64,000 nt of DNA from Lunularia cruciata (GCA_948567375.1 OX419762.1:36871034-36935033); one strand, 5' to 3'. Positions 22,140 to 33,751 are shown, counted from the stretch's first letter. The notes: generated by a model from the sequence alone, not told the origin. Translations and numbers: made by a program.

Positions 22140-24730
22140 TTACATAAGATCCATGAAGGGAGCAATATAATTTTTTAGAACTTGGTGTTTTTCAAGGCAA
22201 CAACATATAAGAATGTTTTAAAAACTATGGAAGGAAAATTGGAAACATTACTTACAAGATACAAAGAATTTGAAGAAAGATATTTTAATTGTAGAGAAAC
22301 ATGATCTCTTTTCATTCTAGTATATCATCAACATGACGAGCAAGGAATTATTGCATCACCCTTGACCTACTTTCTTCTCTGCCAAGCTCTATTCTGTTAA
22401 AAGATATTTTTGAATCTATTTGAGTCCCTCTTAAATCTGCCATCATCTTTAAGTTGCACTCTAATCACACAAAGAGAATGCCATCTAGCTTTCAATACTC
22501 CTCCACAATGCTCATTTATCACCCTTGCCGTTGCCAAATATTTGTTAAACTCTTTCTTGTCCTTTATTCAGGCTTATTTGAATGCAAGGAGTAGGTGATG
22601 CATGGGTACATAACCAAAATCACCTAAAAGGTACTCTTTGGCCTCAAAACTTTGACACGCTTCTCTTTGGTTGAAATCATTCCACAGTGATGAATTTTCA
22701 AACAAGTCATGTCGTGACATGATCTTGGCATTCCTGCAAATAAAAAAATCAAATCTAACCTTCAATAAAATCATACAAATGTACAAAGAAGAGCACCAAT
22801 GCTAATGAACTAAACAAAAAGTATAAAAGAATATATAGAACACTTACCTCTAGTAAAATTTATAATTCTCCTTTTATTGTCACAAATCACTTGACCATGT
22901 ATGGAATATGAGCCTTTTGGCTGAAATAGATTTCTCCATCCACAATGGGTCAAGCGGCAAGAGAAAAAAATGTTCCATCTACCAAACCAACATAACTAGG
23001 GAAATCTTATTGTGAAAAAACAATGGATATCCTCCTCTTCTCCTTGTGCTCAAGTCATGCAACTTGACTCTTCATCAAATCTAATATGGGGGTCATAACT
23101 CAATCGGTAAAGGCAATTATTGAACCTTCACTAATTCACCAAATGTTTAATCCCCTCACAACACAAGCTCCATTACCTTGATGCCCCAAATCTATCAAGA
23201 GCTAGAGCTACTTGGATCCACATTGGTGCTTTTCCCCCCCAATAGTTTTTTTCAAAAACAATGCTCATTTTTATCAAATCTACTAATATTGAAAAGGAAT
23301 GAACATCCATTCTAGTAAGTTGGAGAAAAGCCTTTGACTATAGATTTCTAAAATATTTTATCACAAATTCTCAACTACAAGGATAAGTAACTTGGGGTTC
23401 TAGGTATCTATGCATATGTGCATACTCCTACCCACTAATCAATAATTCTAGTATCTCTAAATCTCCTTCTCCATCTTCATCTTCATCTTCTAGTCTTTGC
23501 AACAAGATCTCCAAATATAATTGTTTACACCATTAGTTCTCCATGAGTGCTCCTTCTTGGCATGTTATACTCAACTTGGTTCTCCTTGATCCTTGAATCT
23601 TAAAAAATAACACTTGATTGGCATGCTCTACTCCTCTCACTCCAATGACGTTCTCTGCGCAATGAACAAGCTTGCAAGATAAGATATTAATCCTTATTAG
23701 CTGAAAAAGGAATTTTTAAATAATGAAATTGAGGATTTTATATCAAATTAAATTCACTCCCCCTCTTCCCATCTTCACACAATGTTTACTAATCTTCCCA
23801 CTCTACGGTCAATTTTCTTGTTTTTGTCCTCTTGTGTAGTTCATCTTGTTCTTTTCCATCACTTATCTTCATTGCCTCCTTCGGTGGCCATCCCATTCAC
23901 CCTAATGTAAACTAGGCACTTTATTAACCCTAATGTGTAAATAATGCATTGTGGTGTGATAATGGAAAACTCCATATCCCTTATTTCCTACAAACCACCT
24001 CTTATAGAGTTTGCTGATAATAAGGAACTTGATCTGAAATCCATAGCAAGACACTTTCTTCCTCTGGCTCGCACCCCATACCAATTTAGTGAACGCTTCA
24101 TATAAGCTATATGAAAAAATACAAAGCTTTGTAAAACTATTTCTGAAACACCCTAGTATCTTACTTTTGGCACTTAGACTTAATGGCACCCTAAGTCTCC
24201 AGAAAAGACTTAACAATATTCCAAATGTTGATGCCTACATGAAAATAGTTTGCCATAGCTGGCGGCTTTGAGGTGGACTAACTTGATAACTTCATATGTG
24301 GCATTTGATTGTCCTAGTTGGTAGTGAATGCGTGAATACTTCAGACCTGTCCGCACAAGGCAAAACTTCTTCTCCCTATGTTGTCTCACCCTTGTATGGC
24401 TTGATGTGGTCTTCTCATCCTTTGCGTTTTCTTGCAGTCACCCTTTCTTTTAACTCACTTGATCTTTTGGGTTAAGTATAAGTTTTGGATTTAGTATAGC
24501 CCAACATAGCAGTTAATCATCCTAGTTAGCAATTCAAAGGCGGGACTCCTCCTGACCAGCTCATTAGGTGAATTAGATATTTTAACATTAACAGTTATGT
24601 ATTTTAATTGTATGTCTACATAAAAATAAATGTCTATAGAGACAAAGTGTATCTATCCAAATAGTTCATTGCCATCACATGCTAACTAAAATCCACATCA
24701 AGCTTGGGTTGAGATTGCTTTTCCTAGAAC
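22140..24730. other. No gene recognised apart from a SINE-like head
   Basis: Degenerate AT-rich DNA. The only feature supported is the pol III box A/box B pair near 23.1 kb. The minus-strand ORF at 23902-24216 has no recognisable domain. Confidence 0.45.
23085..23160 (+). repeat. tRNA-derived SINE-like head (pol III boxes A and B)
   Basis: TAACTCAATCGG at 23096-23107 fits box A (TRGYNNANNNG), and TGTTTAATCCCC at 23144-23155 resembles box B (GGTTCRANNCC). They are separated by about 36 bp, as in tRNA genes. A complete cloverleaf is not evident, so a SINE head is more likely than a tRNA gene. The 3' end was not delimited. Confidence 0.3.
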
Positions 24731-24738
24731 TCAAAGTC

Positions 24739-25050
24739 ATGAAGATGCACAAACCATCCATCAAATTGAGAGGGAAAGTCCTAAACATGCTAAACCCCAC
24801 AGCAAATGGAGATGGTGAAATCTGATGAAATAAATTGCCTACTTCTTGAATTGAATAATGTAATCATGAAATTACAAGAATTCCTTAGAAAAGAAGAAAA
24901 TTCAAGTGATAATACATAGATATTGAATCTAACTCTAGTAAGATTATTGAGGCCATCATGGTCTATGGTTGTAACATGCTTAAATGACCAAAATAAACCA
25001 AATTTTGTGGTTCTTGTTGAGGAAGAAGAAATAGAAATATCAGAAATACT
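24739..25050. repeat. Dispersed repeat R310, copy 2
   Basis: Partner of 11308-11620, same orientation, about 13.4 kb away, with substitutions and small indels. Confidence 0.6.
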
Positions 25051-25399
25051 CTCCTTTCAGATGCAACACAGGCCTCTTTGCAAAGAAGAGAGGCAGTGGC
25101 TGTCTCTCCAACCATACTCATATCCTATTACCAATAGCCTATTTCAATCACTTTGCAATGTGCTTGGGCTTTGGGTCTTCACCACAGGTTACCTACAAGG
25201 TTAGCTACAGTAGGCACACTTGGCATGGCTAGGGTCCTCCTCTAACACTCACTAACTACAATTTGAATTTCTCTAAACACACACAAACACACACATAGGA
25301 TTGATACTCAAAATTAAGTTGAAATGATGAGCATTGAGTTATAGCACTTTTCTTCACTCAACCTCAAAATATGAATACTAGACTAAATGAAAATACTCA

Positions 25400-26780
25400 C
25401 TAAAAATGCCTCCTTTGAATAGGTAGAGCACTGACAGTTATCTAACTATGTAAACTGCTTCCTAACAATCTCTAGATCCAAAATGACAACCCATTTCTTC
25501 ATATCTGTCAATTTGGATCTCAAATTGGTTGTTAACCCAATCCAATGTCTACTTCTACTTCAACTTCTATGCACGATGTAACTACAATCACCTCCTATTT
25601 TTCACATCTATATACTACTAACAACTTTGTCATATCTTTAGTCTAAACTAAGACTAAAGTCATTACTATCCTATCTAGCTTCTCCTTCTCTAATCTAATT
25701 TCTCCAATGAACTTGAGTAACTCATCCTAAGACCTTGCACTCCTACCTCAACTACTTCACCTTGGGTATCTCTCTTCACACTACTCTAAAGGTCATCTAA
25801 ACACACCTAGCTAAATCTAATCTGAGACAAACATTATCTCCTACCTCTATCATCTTCCTATCTACTCTCTCGTAAATTGATCAATAATTTATTCATGTTC
25901 ACATCCTTCACTTTCTTCGTCCTAGTCTCTTGCACTAACAACATCAACTCATGCAATCTTGCTTCCTCCAACTTTACATCAACCTCAATACTCAACATCA
26001 ACTTCACTCTCACAATGACTTCTTCCACTGAATTCAATGCATTCCTCAAAATTATCTTCTCCTTATTCACTCCACTGCCAATTCATTCCAGTACATTTTC
26101 AACTCATCCTCAAATTCTGCATTCAATGCTTACTTCTCCTTCACATACTAGACAAGTTGAGCGTCCATATTTCTGATAAATCCTTGCAATCTTTCTTCTT
26201 CTTGATTCCTCGCTATCAGTTCATGCTGCTAAGCTTGATCCTTACCCACTGCACTCAGTTTTAAACTCTCCACCTCCTGCTCTATCACAACTATCATTGC
26301 CTTTGAGTTTAGCACTTCCAGTCTTGAATCAGCAAATTCACTCTTCATCTTCTTGAACAATGCCTTTTGTTCCCTCAATTTTGATGTCTGTCTCTCAAGC
26401 TCTTCACCCCACTTCACAAAAACTCGTATAAACTATCAAAACTCTTCCTCTGAAGTACTTTGGCTTCCTCCTCTCCTTGGGTTAAAGTCCTCTTTAACTC
26501 CAAGATCTCTTCACTCAAATACCTTACTACTTGCAATTCATCTCTCACTTTAGGATGATCTTTCTTCAGCTTCTACTTCTTTCTGTGTAGCTACAAAAGC
26601 AATAGATAGACAATCTTCAACAAATATGCTATCCCACCAACAACATCCACACTTCATTGTCTTTGTACTTATCTTTAGAAGGTGCTTCCTTTGTTGGTTC
26701 CTTACCCCAAAGTCTTCACTTTCTGACCTTCAAAGTTTTCTTTTCCAATCTCTCTTCATCTTTCTTGACTTTACTTGCTT
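25400..26780 (-). pseudogene. Decayed coiled-coil protein relic
   Basis: Two minus-strand frames read as coiled coils: 26417-26229 (ELERQTSKLREQKALFKKMK, then ADSRLEVLNSKAMIVVIEQE) and 26070-25858 (VKLEEARLHELMLLVQETRT). They lie in different frames with stops between, so the ORF is decayed. The style resembles the coiled-coil part of the relic at 18.3-20.3 kb, and the two could be the same family. E1 begins immediately to the right, at 26791. Confidence 0.35.
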
Positions 26781-26790
26781 TACTTAGTCT

Positions 26791-27480
26791 TGTAACACCC
26801 ATTTGTGCATGTGTGTGATATTCTGATATTTAGCTTGATATTACAGTACTTGAGAGATATTATTTATATAGAGATACATGATGGTTCTAAATTAGTCATG
26901 ATTAGCTAAAGTTAATCATAGCTAAGATAGAAGGGACTTTATTTTAAAGGAAGTGAAAAAGATGAGCACTACCATTTTGAATTCTATTGTGTTTACTTAG
27001 TATTATTCCTAAGTGTTTGACTTTGAGGAAAGAGTTGAAAACTCTTGGGCCCACAAGTATTTTTGTTTTGGATTCTTCTATAGTCCAAGGATAGCCTATG
27101 TGAAGGAATCTTTGACTTAGTGGTTGGGTCAAGATAAGACCACATGCTTAGGAGAATATTCCCATGAGTATAGATATTCTTTTAGCTTTTTGACTTTATT
27201 TGACTTTTAACCTAATAACTTGAGTTCCTCAAGTAATTAGTAACTTTGGTGCATAACTATTTCATGATTATATAAACTAGGGGTGAGGAGGTATTCATCA
27301 ACCTTCCATTTGCAACTATCTCTCTCTCATTGAGTTCTCTAGTGAGCAATGTCTTGAGTCATGGAGTGTTAGCCTTGGAGGAATATGATGGAGTTGGAGT
27401 TCTTTGCTTTCTTAGTCCATGGTGCGTTACCACACTAGCCATCATAGGTTCATCTTGAGTGAGAGACATGCCTAATCACA
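26791..27480 (+). repeat. E1 5' LTR
   Basis: 690 bp, TGTAAC...TCACA. It is alignable over its length with the E5 LTR at 49587-50272, and its right part with the E1 3' LTR remnant at 39042-39290. A TATA-like TTATATAAAC lies at about 27269-27278. Confidence 0.8.
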
Positions 27481-27483
27481 TTT

Positions 27484-27501
27484 TTGGTTCCATTGCCGTG
27501 A
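27484..27501 (+). other. E1 primer-binding site (non-Met tRNA)
   Basis: TTGGTTCCATTGCCGTGA starts 3 bp after the LTR end. It resembles the TGGCGCCGTTGCCGGGGA-type site used by Athila/Tat elements rather than the TGGTATCAGAGC site of E2 and E3. E5 has the nearly identical TTGGTTCCATAGCCGTGA in the same place. Confidence 0.6.
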
Positions 27502-28202
27502 CCTCTCTATAAGGCAAGATAATGTTCCGCATTCAATTCTACATTAGGCAGAAGGAGGCTATGAGAGTTCACTTAGAGAGAACATTGGGGGAGGAGAAAG
27601 TTGAACTTATGTTAGAGAACCAAGACCTATTTGTATTCCATGAAGTTCATTGTGATGTTTTTGAGGTGATTTTGTACATCTTGTACACATGAGAGGATTT
27701 GGAGAGATTATGTGAGGTGGATTATAGATTTTGGGCAAAATTTCAAGTTTGAGATCTGGACTTGAAATTTCTATACATGATAGTTTGACTTATCTTTCAG
27801 TTTTCACACTTAAAATTATTGTGAGAGCTATTATGTGCACTAGGATAGAATTTTTGGAAGTTGATAGGATAAATTGCTCCCTCAACTACATTCTCTCTAG
27901 AAAATTTTACAAAGTCTATCTTTTCTTTAGTTTTCAGATGATTGTTTTGAGACTTTCCAAGAAAATTCAATGCATTGTATCCTATTTGTTGACACAAAAT
28001 TAGAGGGAGATCATTTTTTTGTAGAGAGATAAAGTTTTTAAAGTGAGGGAGGTGGTTTTCAAACCAAATCTGAAATATGTGTGTTGAATAGAAAACATGC
28101 ATAGGCCAAATGGCTCAATGAAAAGACCTAAAAGTTTTTGAGGAAGGACACCCTGGAGTTGTGATCAAATGTTAAAAATTTCAAAGGATTGAGGCATACC
28201 AA

Positions 28203-28791
28203 TTGAGAGATTTGAGTCACATTGTTAGGAAAGGTCAATTCTATAGAGTTGAGACCTCATGTATGAGGAGTGTGAGAGCAACAAAAAGCATGTTTGAGTG
28301 TTTAGACTCATCTTGGGAACATGGAGGGTCACCAAGAGTAGAAATTGAGGCTATGCAAGGTTCCCCAAGGGTCCTTGGGGAACCTTGCATAGCCTCAATT
28401 TCTACTCTTGGTGACCTTGAGGTGTTTGTAGGGGTAAAATTGAGGAGAAGAGAGTAAAGAATAGAATTTGAAGAAAGTGTTGAGAGTATCCAAAAATCTA
28501 CACCACTTGGAGGAAAGACCAAGTATAAATGTTTTTTATGTGGAGAGAAGGGACATTAAGGCAAGCTCATATCCATTGACCTTTGAGAGGAAGAGATTGA
28601 GAGAAAAGGGAGGCTTACTTGACTTGGGTCTGCATGTTGAACCTTCTTCACCAAGATTGAGAGGGAGAAAATCTAAGATCAAAGAGTTATGTGAGATTTG
28701 TGGAGTGGAAGGACTTCCAAAAGGACATGAGTGTAGTGTAGTAAAAGCACTTTTCAGAGACCTTGGTGAAGGATCTTGGAGAGAGTCTTAG
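28203..28791 (+). pseudogene. E1-family leader ORF with Cys/His motifs
   Basis: This lies between the primer site and gag. It reads PLTFERKRLREKGGLLDLGL, then SKIKELCEICGVEGLPKGHE followed by C, a C-x2-C-x8-H-x-C pattern. The E5 counterpart (51153-51476) keeps an additional upstream CFLCGEKESKAISC segment that looks like a zinc knuckle with one ligand changed. Two copies agree at protein level, so the family appears to encode a small Cys/His protein ahead of gag. Its role is unknown; a nucleic-acid-binding role is an inference from the motifs. Confidence 0.45.
28327..28416. repeat. Perfect 44-bp inverted repeat with 2-bp spacer
   Basis: The left arm (28327-28370) starts GGTCACCAAGAG and ends CCCCAAGG; after GT (28371-28372) the right arm (28373-28416) is its exact reverse complement, ending GGTGACC. 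In the E5 copy the left arm continues directly into 'ttgaggtgattg', so the right arm in E1 is an extra, inverted copy of the adjacent 44 bp. Confidence 0.95.
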
Positions 28792-29059
28792 TAAAGCTAC
28801 ACAAATACTACCACCTTCATCAACTAGTTCTCAAGATTAGTAATGGAGATAATCTTTCAACTTATGGATGAATTATCCATGAGGGTTTGATTAATATGCA
28901 CTCTAGAATTTGATATTTCTATAGAAATCTTGGAGTAATTGGAACCTTTTGTGATCCCTAGGGTGGATTATTCTCAAATGGTGTTAGTCATGTACAATTC
29001 TATTAGTTATAGAGTGTGAGAAAAGAAAAGAAAAAATTGGAGAGAAAGATAGTGAGGAG

Positions 29060-29974
29060 TTAAGATGAGGAAACTTCTGGTTTTCTTTGGCAAGGATGGA
29101 GACGATATGGGGAAGATATGGAGATCTTTGTGAGATACCTCAAGAGAGCTTGCATAAGAAATAATCAGAGGAGGAAGAATGAGTGGGTCTCATTATTACC
29201 AGATTTTATTCAAGATGCAACACTTACATGGTATGAGTCACAATACAAAAAAATAAAGAGGAGAGATGTGCAAGAAGAGTCTTGGGAGAGTTTGACTTTA
29301 ACACTCATTGAGAAATTTCTTCTAGATTAGAGTTATGAGAGATTGATGAGTGAGGTTACCTATCTGAAGCAAGGAAATGGAGAGAAAGTGAGAGTCTATG
29401 TGGAAAGAGTGGAGAAATTAGAGTATAGATTTTGCATAGTGTTGAGGAAGGGTGAGGATGATGTGAAGATTACTATGATTGGCGTAGGAGCTATGCTCAC
29501 CAAGAATTTTGTGGGAGGGTTGAGACCAAAAATAAGAAGTAAGGTGAAATATGAGAAACCTTCTTCCAAGGTTGAAGCTATCAAGATTGCAATTTGAATG
29601 GAGGAGAGTTTGGAAGGAGATGAGAGTGATTGGTGGTGAAGGAGGTTGTGCATCCTCCTCAAGGCAACAAGTATGGGGAAAATTCTGATACTTTGATGGC
29701 AAGGGTTGAACCACAAGTAGTAGTTGTTCTAGTTCTTGCACCTCCACCAAAAGATCCACTTCAAACTATCATAGAACAACTTGCCAATCTCAAGATCAAT
29801 GTCGTGCAACTAAGGGAGAAGAGAGAGGTGAATCAGAATGAAAGGAGAGGGTCTAGGAGCTATGGAAGCTATCCATATAGAGTAGGCCAATTAGCCAAAA
29901 ATTTCAATGATAGAAATTGTTTTGGTTGTGGAGGAAGAGGCCACATCCAAAGGAATTGCATAAATTCCACTTAA
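29060..29974 (+). pseudogene. gag: E1 gag
   Basis: Capsid-like segments are visible: FVRYLKRACIRNN, LLPDFIQDATLTWYESQYKK, LTLIEKFLLD, and QGNGEKVRVYVERVEKLEY. They are followed by a zinc knuckle CFGCGGRGHIQRNC (CX2CX4HX4C) at 29918-29959. Gag packages element RNA in cytoplasmic particles. The frame is broken by stops near 29328 and 29595 and by frameshifts, so the copy is inactive. The E5 gag at 51830-52600 is the same family. Confidence 0.75.
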
Positions 29975-30535
29975 CATGGAGGAAGGGATTATGAAAGAGC
30001 AAATAGAAGGAAAGAGGGAGGGAGTGAAACCCAAGTGTCTCCTAATCCAAACAAAGATAAGTGGATATCATCTATAGATGTGGTTAAGATCAAGTGAGAA
30101 GGGAGAGTGCTCAAACTCCAAGGGTCTTAATTTGGAGCTTTTGGCATAAGAGAAGAAGATAGCTTGTTTTGAAAAGGATGTGCACACTTCTAAAGGATTC
30201 ACTCCTAGCAAGGATAATCTTATATCTACTAGGAGCACTTGCACCTCAACACCATCAACAACAAAGACTCCAAGAAAGAAGTTGGGGATGGAAGACTTCT
30301 TGATCTCCAAGCAAAAATGGAACTATAATGTGTTGGAGGATGTTGGTAGTCACAAGGCTAACATTATAGTGTGCCAATTGATTACTTTGAACCTACCTTT
30401 ATGAAGGAGTTTAAAGGTGGGTTGAGTTCTACAAGGAGCAAGAGGAAGAAGGAGGCAAACGATCTAGTATCAATGGGAGTGGTGGATGCTAAGCCAACAC
30501 CATAGGAAGCTTGTGAATATGCCTCCAAGATTGAT

Positions 30536-30802
30536 GTGAGAGTGAATGGTCACAACATCAAGGATACATTGGTTGATGGAGGATCAACAATGAATGCCAT
30601 GTCAAAAAGGTTGATGAAGAAGTTTGGTGTGATATACTCAAGGCCTTTAACATTTGTGGTGAGCATGGAAAACAAACAACAAGTTCAACCAATAGGGATG
30701 ATGGATAAGGTGGTAGTTTCAATTATCGGAATTCAAAATCTCATGACTTTCCAAGTCTTGAAGGATTCAAGCTATGATTTACTTCTTGGGAGCCATGATT
30801 GA
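30536..30802 (+). pseudogene. E1 aspartic protease
   Basis: The active-site region reads LVDGGSTMNAMSKRL with the Asp at 30575-30577, and the flap/C-terminal region ends DLLLGSHD. DGG in place of D(S/T)G is also present in the E5 copy (53140), so it is ancestral to the family rather than decay. Related Tat-lineage elements also show DGG. The enzyme would cleave the Gag-Pol polyprotein. Confidence 0.65.
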
Positions 30803-31920
30803 GAGCAACATGTACAATTGATCAATGGCACAAAGGGCCCTTGAGGATTAGGCCATCAAACACTAGAGTCATAGTTCCAATCACTAACACCACCAACACT
30901 TCACATTTAGATACACCATCTTCTAATTATTGGGAATCAGATTCAAAAGAAGGAGCTTCAAGTGTGAACACAAGCATGGAGGACAAGATTTCCATGGAGG
31001 ATGATGAATCTGAATTTAGTTTTGATGTGTATTCCTTGTGTCCTATGGATTTTGCACCAAAGCCAAAGGTTTTGAAGGACCCAGGTAAATCACCATTGAC
31101 ACTTGAGGAGATAGAGAGGAGGTTATCTACCCTCAAGTATGATCCAAATGCTAACAAGGAGGAGAAGGTGAGATTTAAGGAGATTTTTTGCAAGTTCATC
31201 CACTTATTTGTTTTTGATTACAAAGATCTCAAGGAAGTCACCTTGGAGGAGCACAAGATAGAGGTGGCATCACATGCAAGACCAGTCTACCAAAATTAAT
31301 GTTGCATTAGCCCCCCAATAATTTTGGTAATGAAGGAGGAGATTGATAAGCTCAAGGAGGCTGGATTTATCTTTGAGATGGAGAATTCAAAATGGGTGTC
31401 TCCAATTGTGATTTTGAAGAAAAAGAATGGCAAACTTTGGGTATGTGTGGATTATAAGAAGCTCAATGTTGTTACCAAAAAGGTTTACTATCCATTACCA
31501 TTCATTGATGAGATCTTGGAGGAGGTTGCAGATCATGAGAGGTATAGTTTTGGAGATGGTTATAGTGGATATAACCAAATCAAGATTTTACCAGAGCATC
31601 AACAAATCACCACATTCACCACACCTTGGGGAACTTATGCTTTCAAGATCATGCCTTTTGGGCTTTACAATGCTCCAACCACATTCCAATGCTTCATGAA
31701 CACGGTATTTGAATCTTTCATTGGGAAATTTGTGAGAGACTTCATTGATGACTTTTGTCTCTATGGGAGCAAGGAGGAGCACTTTTAGCACCTAATCAAG
31801 GTCTTACAATGCTTGGATGAAGCAAATGCATCACTCAACCTAGAGAAGTGCATATTTGGATGTGAAGGTGGTCTACTTTTGGGGCACATCATCTCCAAGG
31901 ATGGAATAGCAGTTGATATT
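30803..31920 (+). pseudogene. E1 reverse transcriptase
   Basis: A linker (30799-31299) is followed by the RT: KWVSPIVILKKKNGKLWVCV, DYKKLN, YSFGDGYSGYNQI, FTTPWGTYAFKIMPFGL and the catalytic FIDDF (31741-31755), then LNLEKCIFGCEGG. The catalytic aspartates are intact here, but stops occur near 31298 and 31786. The polymerase would copy element RNA to DNA. Confidence 0.75.
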
Positions 31921-32420
31921 AAGAAGAGGAGGAGAGTTTATAGGAAGCATTACAACAGCCATGCTATGACATTTCTCTATCACACATAGAGTATTACATC
32001 TTATAAGCCAAATTCCAATGGCTTGGTAGAGAGAACCAATTTGGCCTTGTGCATGATGTTGTTGGCCAAAGATGCAAAAATGGAGAGGGTTAAATACAAT
32101 TAGGACAAGAGGATTCATGTAGTTTTGTGGGAGTATAGGACAAGCATGAAGAATTACATAGGATATTCTCTATTTCAATTGGTATATGGTATTGAGTCTA
32201 CTTTACCTATTCACTTTGATCTTCCTACCTTCCAAAGCATTCATATGAGATTTAAGAAAGCACAAGGAGGTGATGTAGAGAAGTCAAGGAAGGATCAACT
32301 CATGGAATTGGAAAAAGCAAGAGCAATTACTTTGGTTCAATTGGAGCAAGTCCAAAGGAAACAAAAGTAGATCTTGACAAGAGGCAAGGCAAGAAGAAGG
32401 TGGAGCATTTCAAAGAGTTA
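31921..32420 (+). pseudogene. E1 integrase C-terminal remnant after internal deletion
   Basis: Directly after the RT (KDGIAVDIKKR) the sequence jumps to integrase text: SNGLVERTNLALCMML, then LWEYRTSMKNYIGYSLFQLV and YGIESTLPIHFDLP. RNase H and the catalytic core are therefore deleted. The tail RGKARRRW ends at the E2 insertion. Confidence 0.65.
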
Positions 32421-32424
32421 GAGT

Positions 32425-32429
32425 AATAA
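32425..32429. repeat. E2 target-site duplication, left
   Basis: AATAA directly precedes the E2 5' LTR. The same five bases follow the 3' LTR at 39042-39046. Confidence 0.9.
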
Positions 32430-32442
32430 TGTAATACCAAGG

Positions 32443-32740
32443 GTTAGCCATATGATCTAGATGTGAAATTCGGTTTGGTAACATCTAGAATGATGTTATA
32501 CATGATGGTCAAAATAGATCAGATAGAAGTATCACCAAAAGAGTACTTCTACTAATAGGGCAGAAACCGAAATAGACTTGAGAACCTTAGAACCAATAGC
32601 TAGACATATGATTTAAAGGTGAGAATTGGTTTGGTAACATTTGGAAGGATGTTACACATGATGGACTAAACAGATCAGAAAGAGGTATCACCAAAAGAGG
32701 ACTTCTACTAATAGAGTAGGAACCGAAATATGCCTGAAAT
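32443..32740 (+). repeat. Internal doubling of E2 U3 region
   Basis: 'catatgat(c/t)ta' at 32449 and 32605 begin two diverged copies that share 'ttggtttggtaacat', 'tacacatgatgg'-like and 'gtatcaccaaaagag' blocks at the same spacing. The doubling is present in both LTRs, so it predates the insertion. Confidence 0.75.
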
Positions 32741-32923
32741 CTTTGAAGGCAATTTCGGAGGCCTAAACGGATGAATTAGGCCTCAAAAATGTGCAGGTTC
32801 TCCCCAACAAAGGAAAGGCTAGCCTTCCCTCCCCCTGGTTTGTCTCGTCGAGAGCTTTCCAACGGTACCTTACTCTTGTGATTCTGAGATTCCTACAGGA
32901 AGATTCCCTAAAAGATTCCCTCT

Positions 32924-32942
32924 GGTCAAAGCTCGTTTGACC
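32924..32942. promoter_or_regulatory. Inverted W-box pair in E2 LTR
   Basis: GGTCAA (32924-32929) and TTGACC (32937-32942) face each other 7 bp apart, about 130 bp upstream of the TATA box. The core TTGAC(C/T) is the WRKY-factor site linked to stress response in plants. The pair is conserved in the 3' LTR at 38799-38817. Function is inferred from the motif only. Confidence 0.4.
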
Positions 32943-33167
32943 AACCAGATAGGACCTAGACCAGACAAGGTCACCCATCCAAGTAAGTAATCCAAGGGTG
33001 GAGCTTGCTAACATGTCACTTATCTGTGTCCCTAATCCTATGGTGGAGCTTCCTTGGAGGAGATCCTCTTTGCCTATATAATAAAGAGAAGGTGCTCCCT
33101 TGGAGCATCGAATGTTTGAGTGTGCAATCTGTGTTTTCTCTCTTCTCTTGTCCTCGGAGTATTACAA

Positions 33168-33179
33168 TGGTATCAGAGC
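33168..33179 (+). other. E2 primer-binding site
   Basis: TGGTATCAGAGC, complementary to the 3' end of initiator tRNA-Met, one base after the LTR end. Confidence 0.95.
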
Positions 33180-33306
33180 GAGTGTTATTGTCCAAGAGAG
33201 AGGATCACCCCTCTTGGAATAGCACGAACTACTGAAACTGAGTAATTTGAGGTGAAGAACATAGAGTAATCGCTAGACTTAGGAAGGACTTTAGAGAGCG
33301 GATGGG

Positions 33307-33751
33307 ATGGATGCACTGGGGGGACAATTTCCTGCACCTAGCTTTCCATTCTCAAACCCATTCCACATCAAGGTTATGAACATCCAGCGTGAGCAGATGA
33401 GAGTATCGCTAGTTTATCACTTTGGTGCGGAATTCATGGACAGAGTGATGAACTCACCAAACCCGGTGATTCTACCTGTGGTAATATATGATAGAGAGTA
33501 GGATTTGACAATCAACATTCTATTATGATAATATGGATATGAATGTCCCAAATCCTCTCCCTTTCAACATTCAAGTAGAAATCCGTTATGTAGTGAGGCC
33601 GAAATTGATGTTTAGAGATTTTGTGGTTAGGAATTTTGGTGAGGAGTATTATCAACGAGTGATAGCTTCTGAGGTCCCAATGGTAGTTCCGATAGTTCGT
33701 GCACCTTCCAGAGTGATTATATTGACTCTGTATTGAAGTAGACGTTAGCAA
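33307..33751 (+). pseudogene. E2 leader with two related domain copies
   Basis: Two ORFs between primer site and gag read similar patterns: 33307-33501 has PFHIKVMNIQREQMRVSLVY, FGAEFMDRV and SPNPVILPVVIYDRE; 33533-33736 has PFNIQVEIRYVVRPKLMFRD, FGEEYYQRV and SEVPMVVPIVR. The second is in frame with gag. A related tail (EEPLILLVVTYRER) lies in the E3 leader near 42420. This looks like a duplicated N-terminal Gag-associated domain, now separated by stops. Its role is unknown. Confidence 0.45.

Larger units (their letters stand above)
32430..33166 (+). repeat. E2 5' LTR
   Basis: 737 bp, TGTAATA...TATTACA. It contains a TATA box TATATAATAA at 33075-33084, an internal doubling of its first third (period about 156 bp), and an inverted pair of W-box motifs at 32924-32942. 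Confidence 0.95.

Noticed and set aside
23460..23500. CTTCATCTTCATCTTC microsatellite as regulatory element
   Set aside because: A short simple repeat in gene-free DNA; nothing supports a role.
30068..30310. Minus-strand ORFs within E1-E6 (for example 29396-29759, 37962-38315, 51173-51445)
   Set aside because: They lie opposite recognised retrotransposon coding sequence, have no domains and do not persist between copies except as complements.
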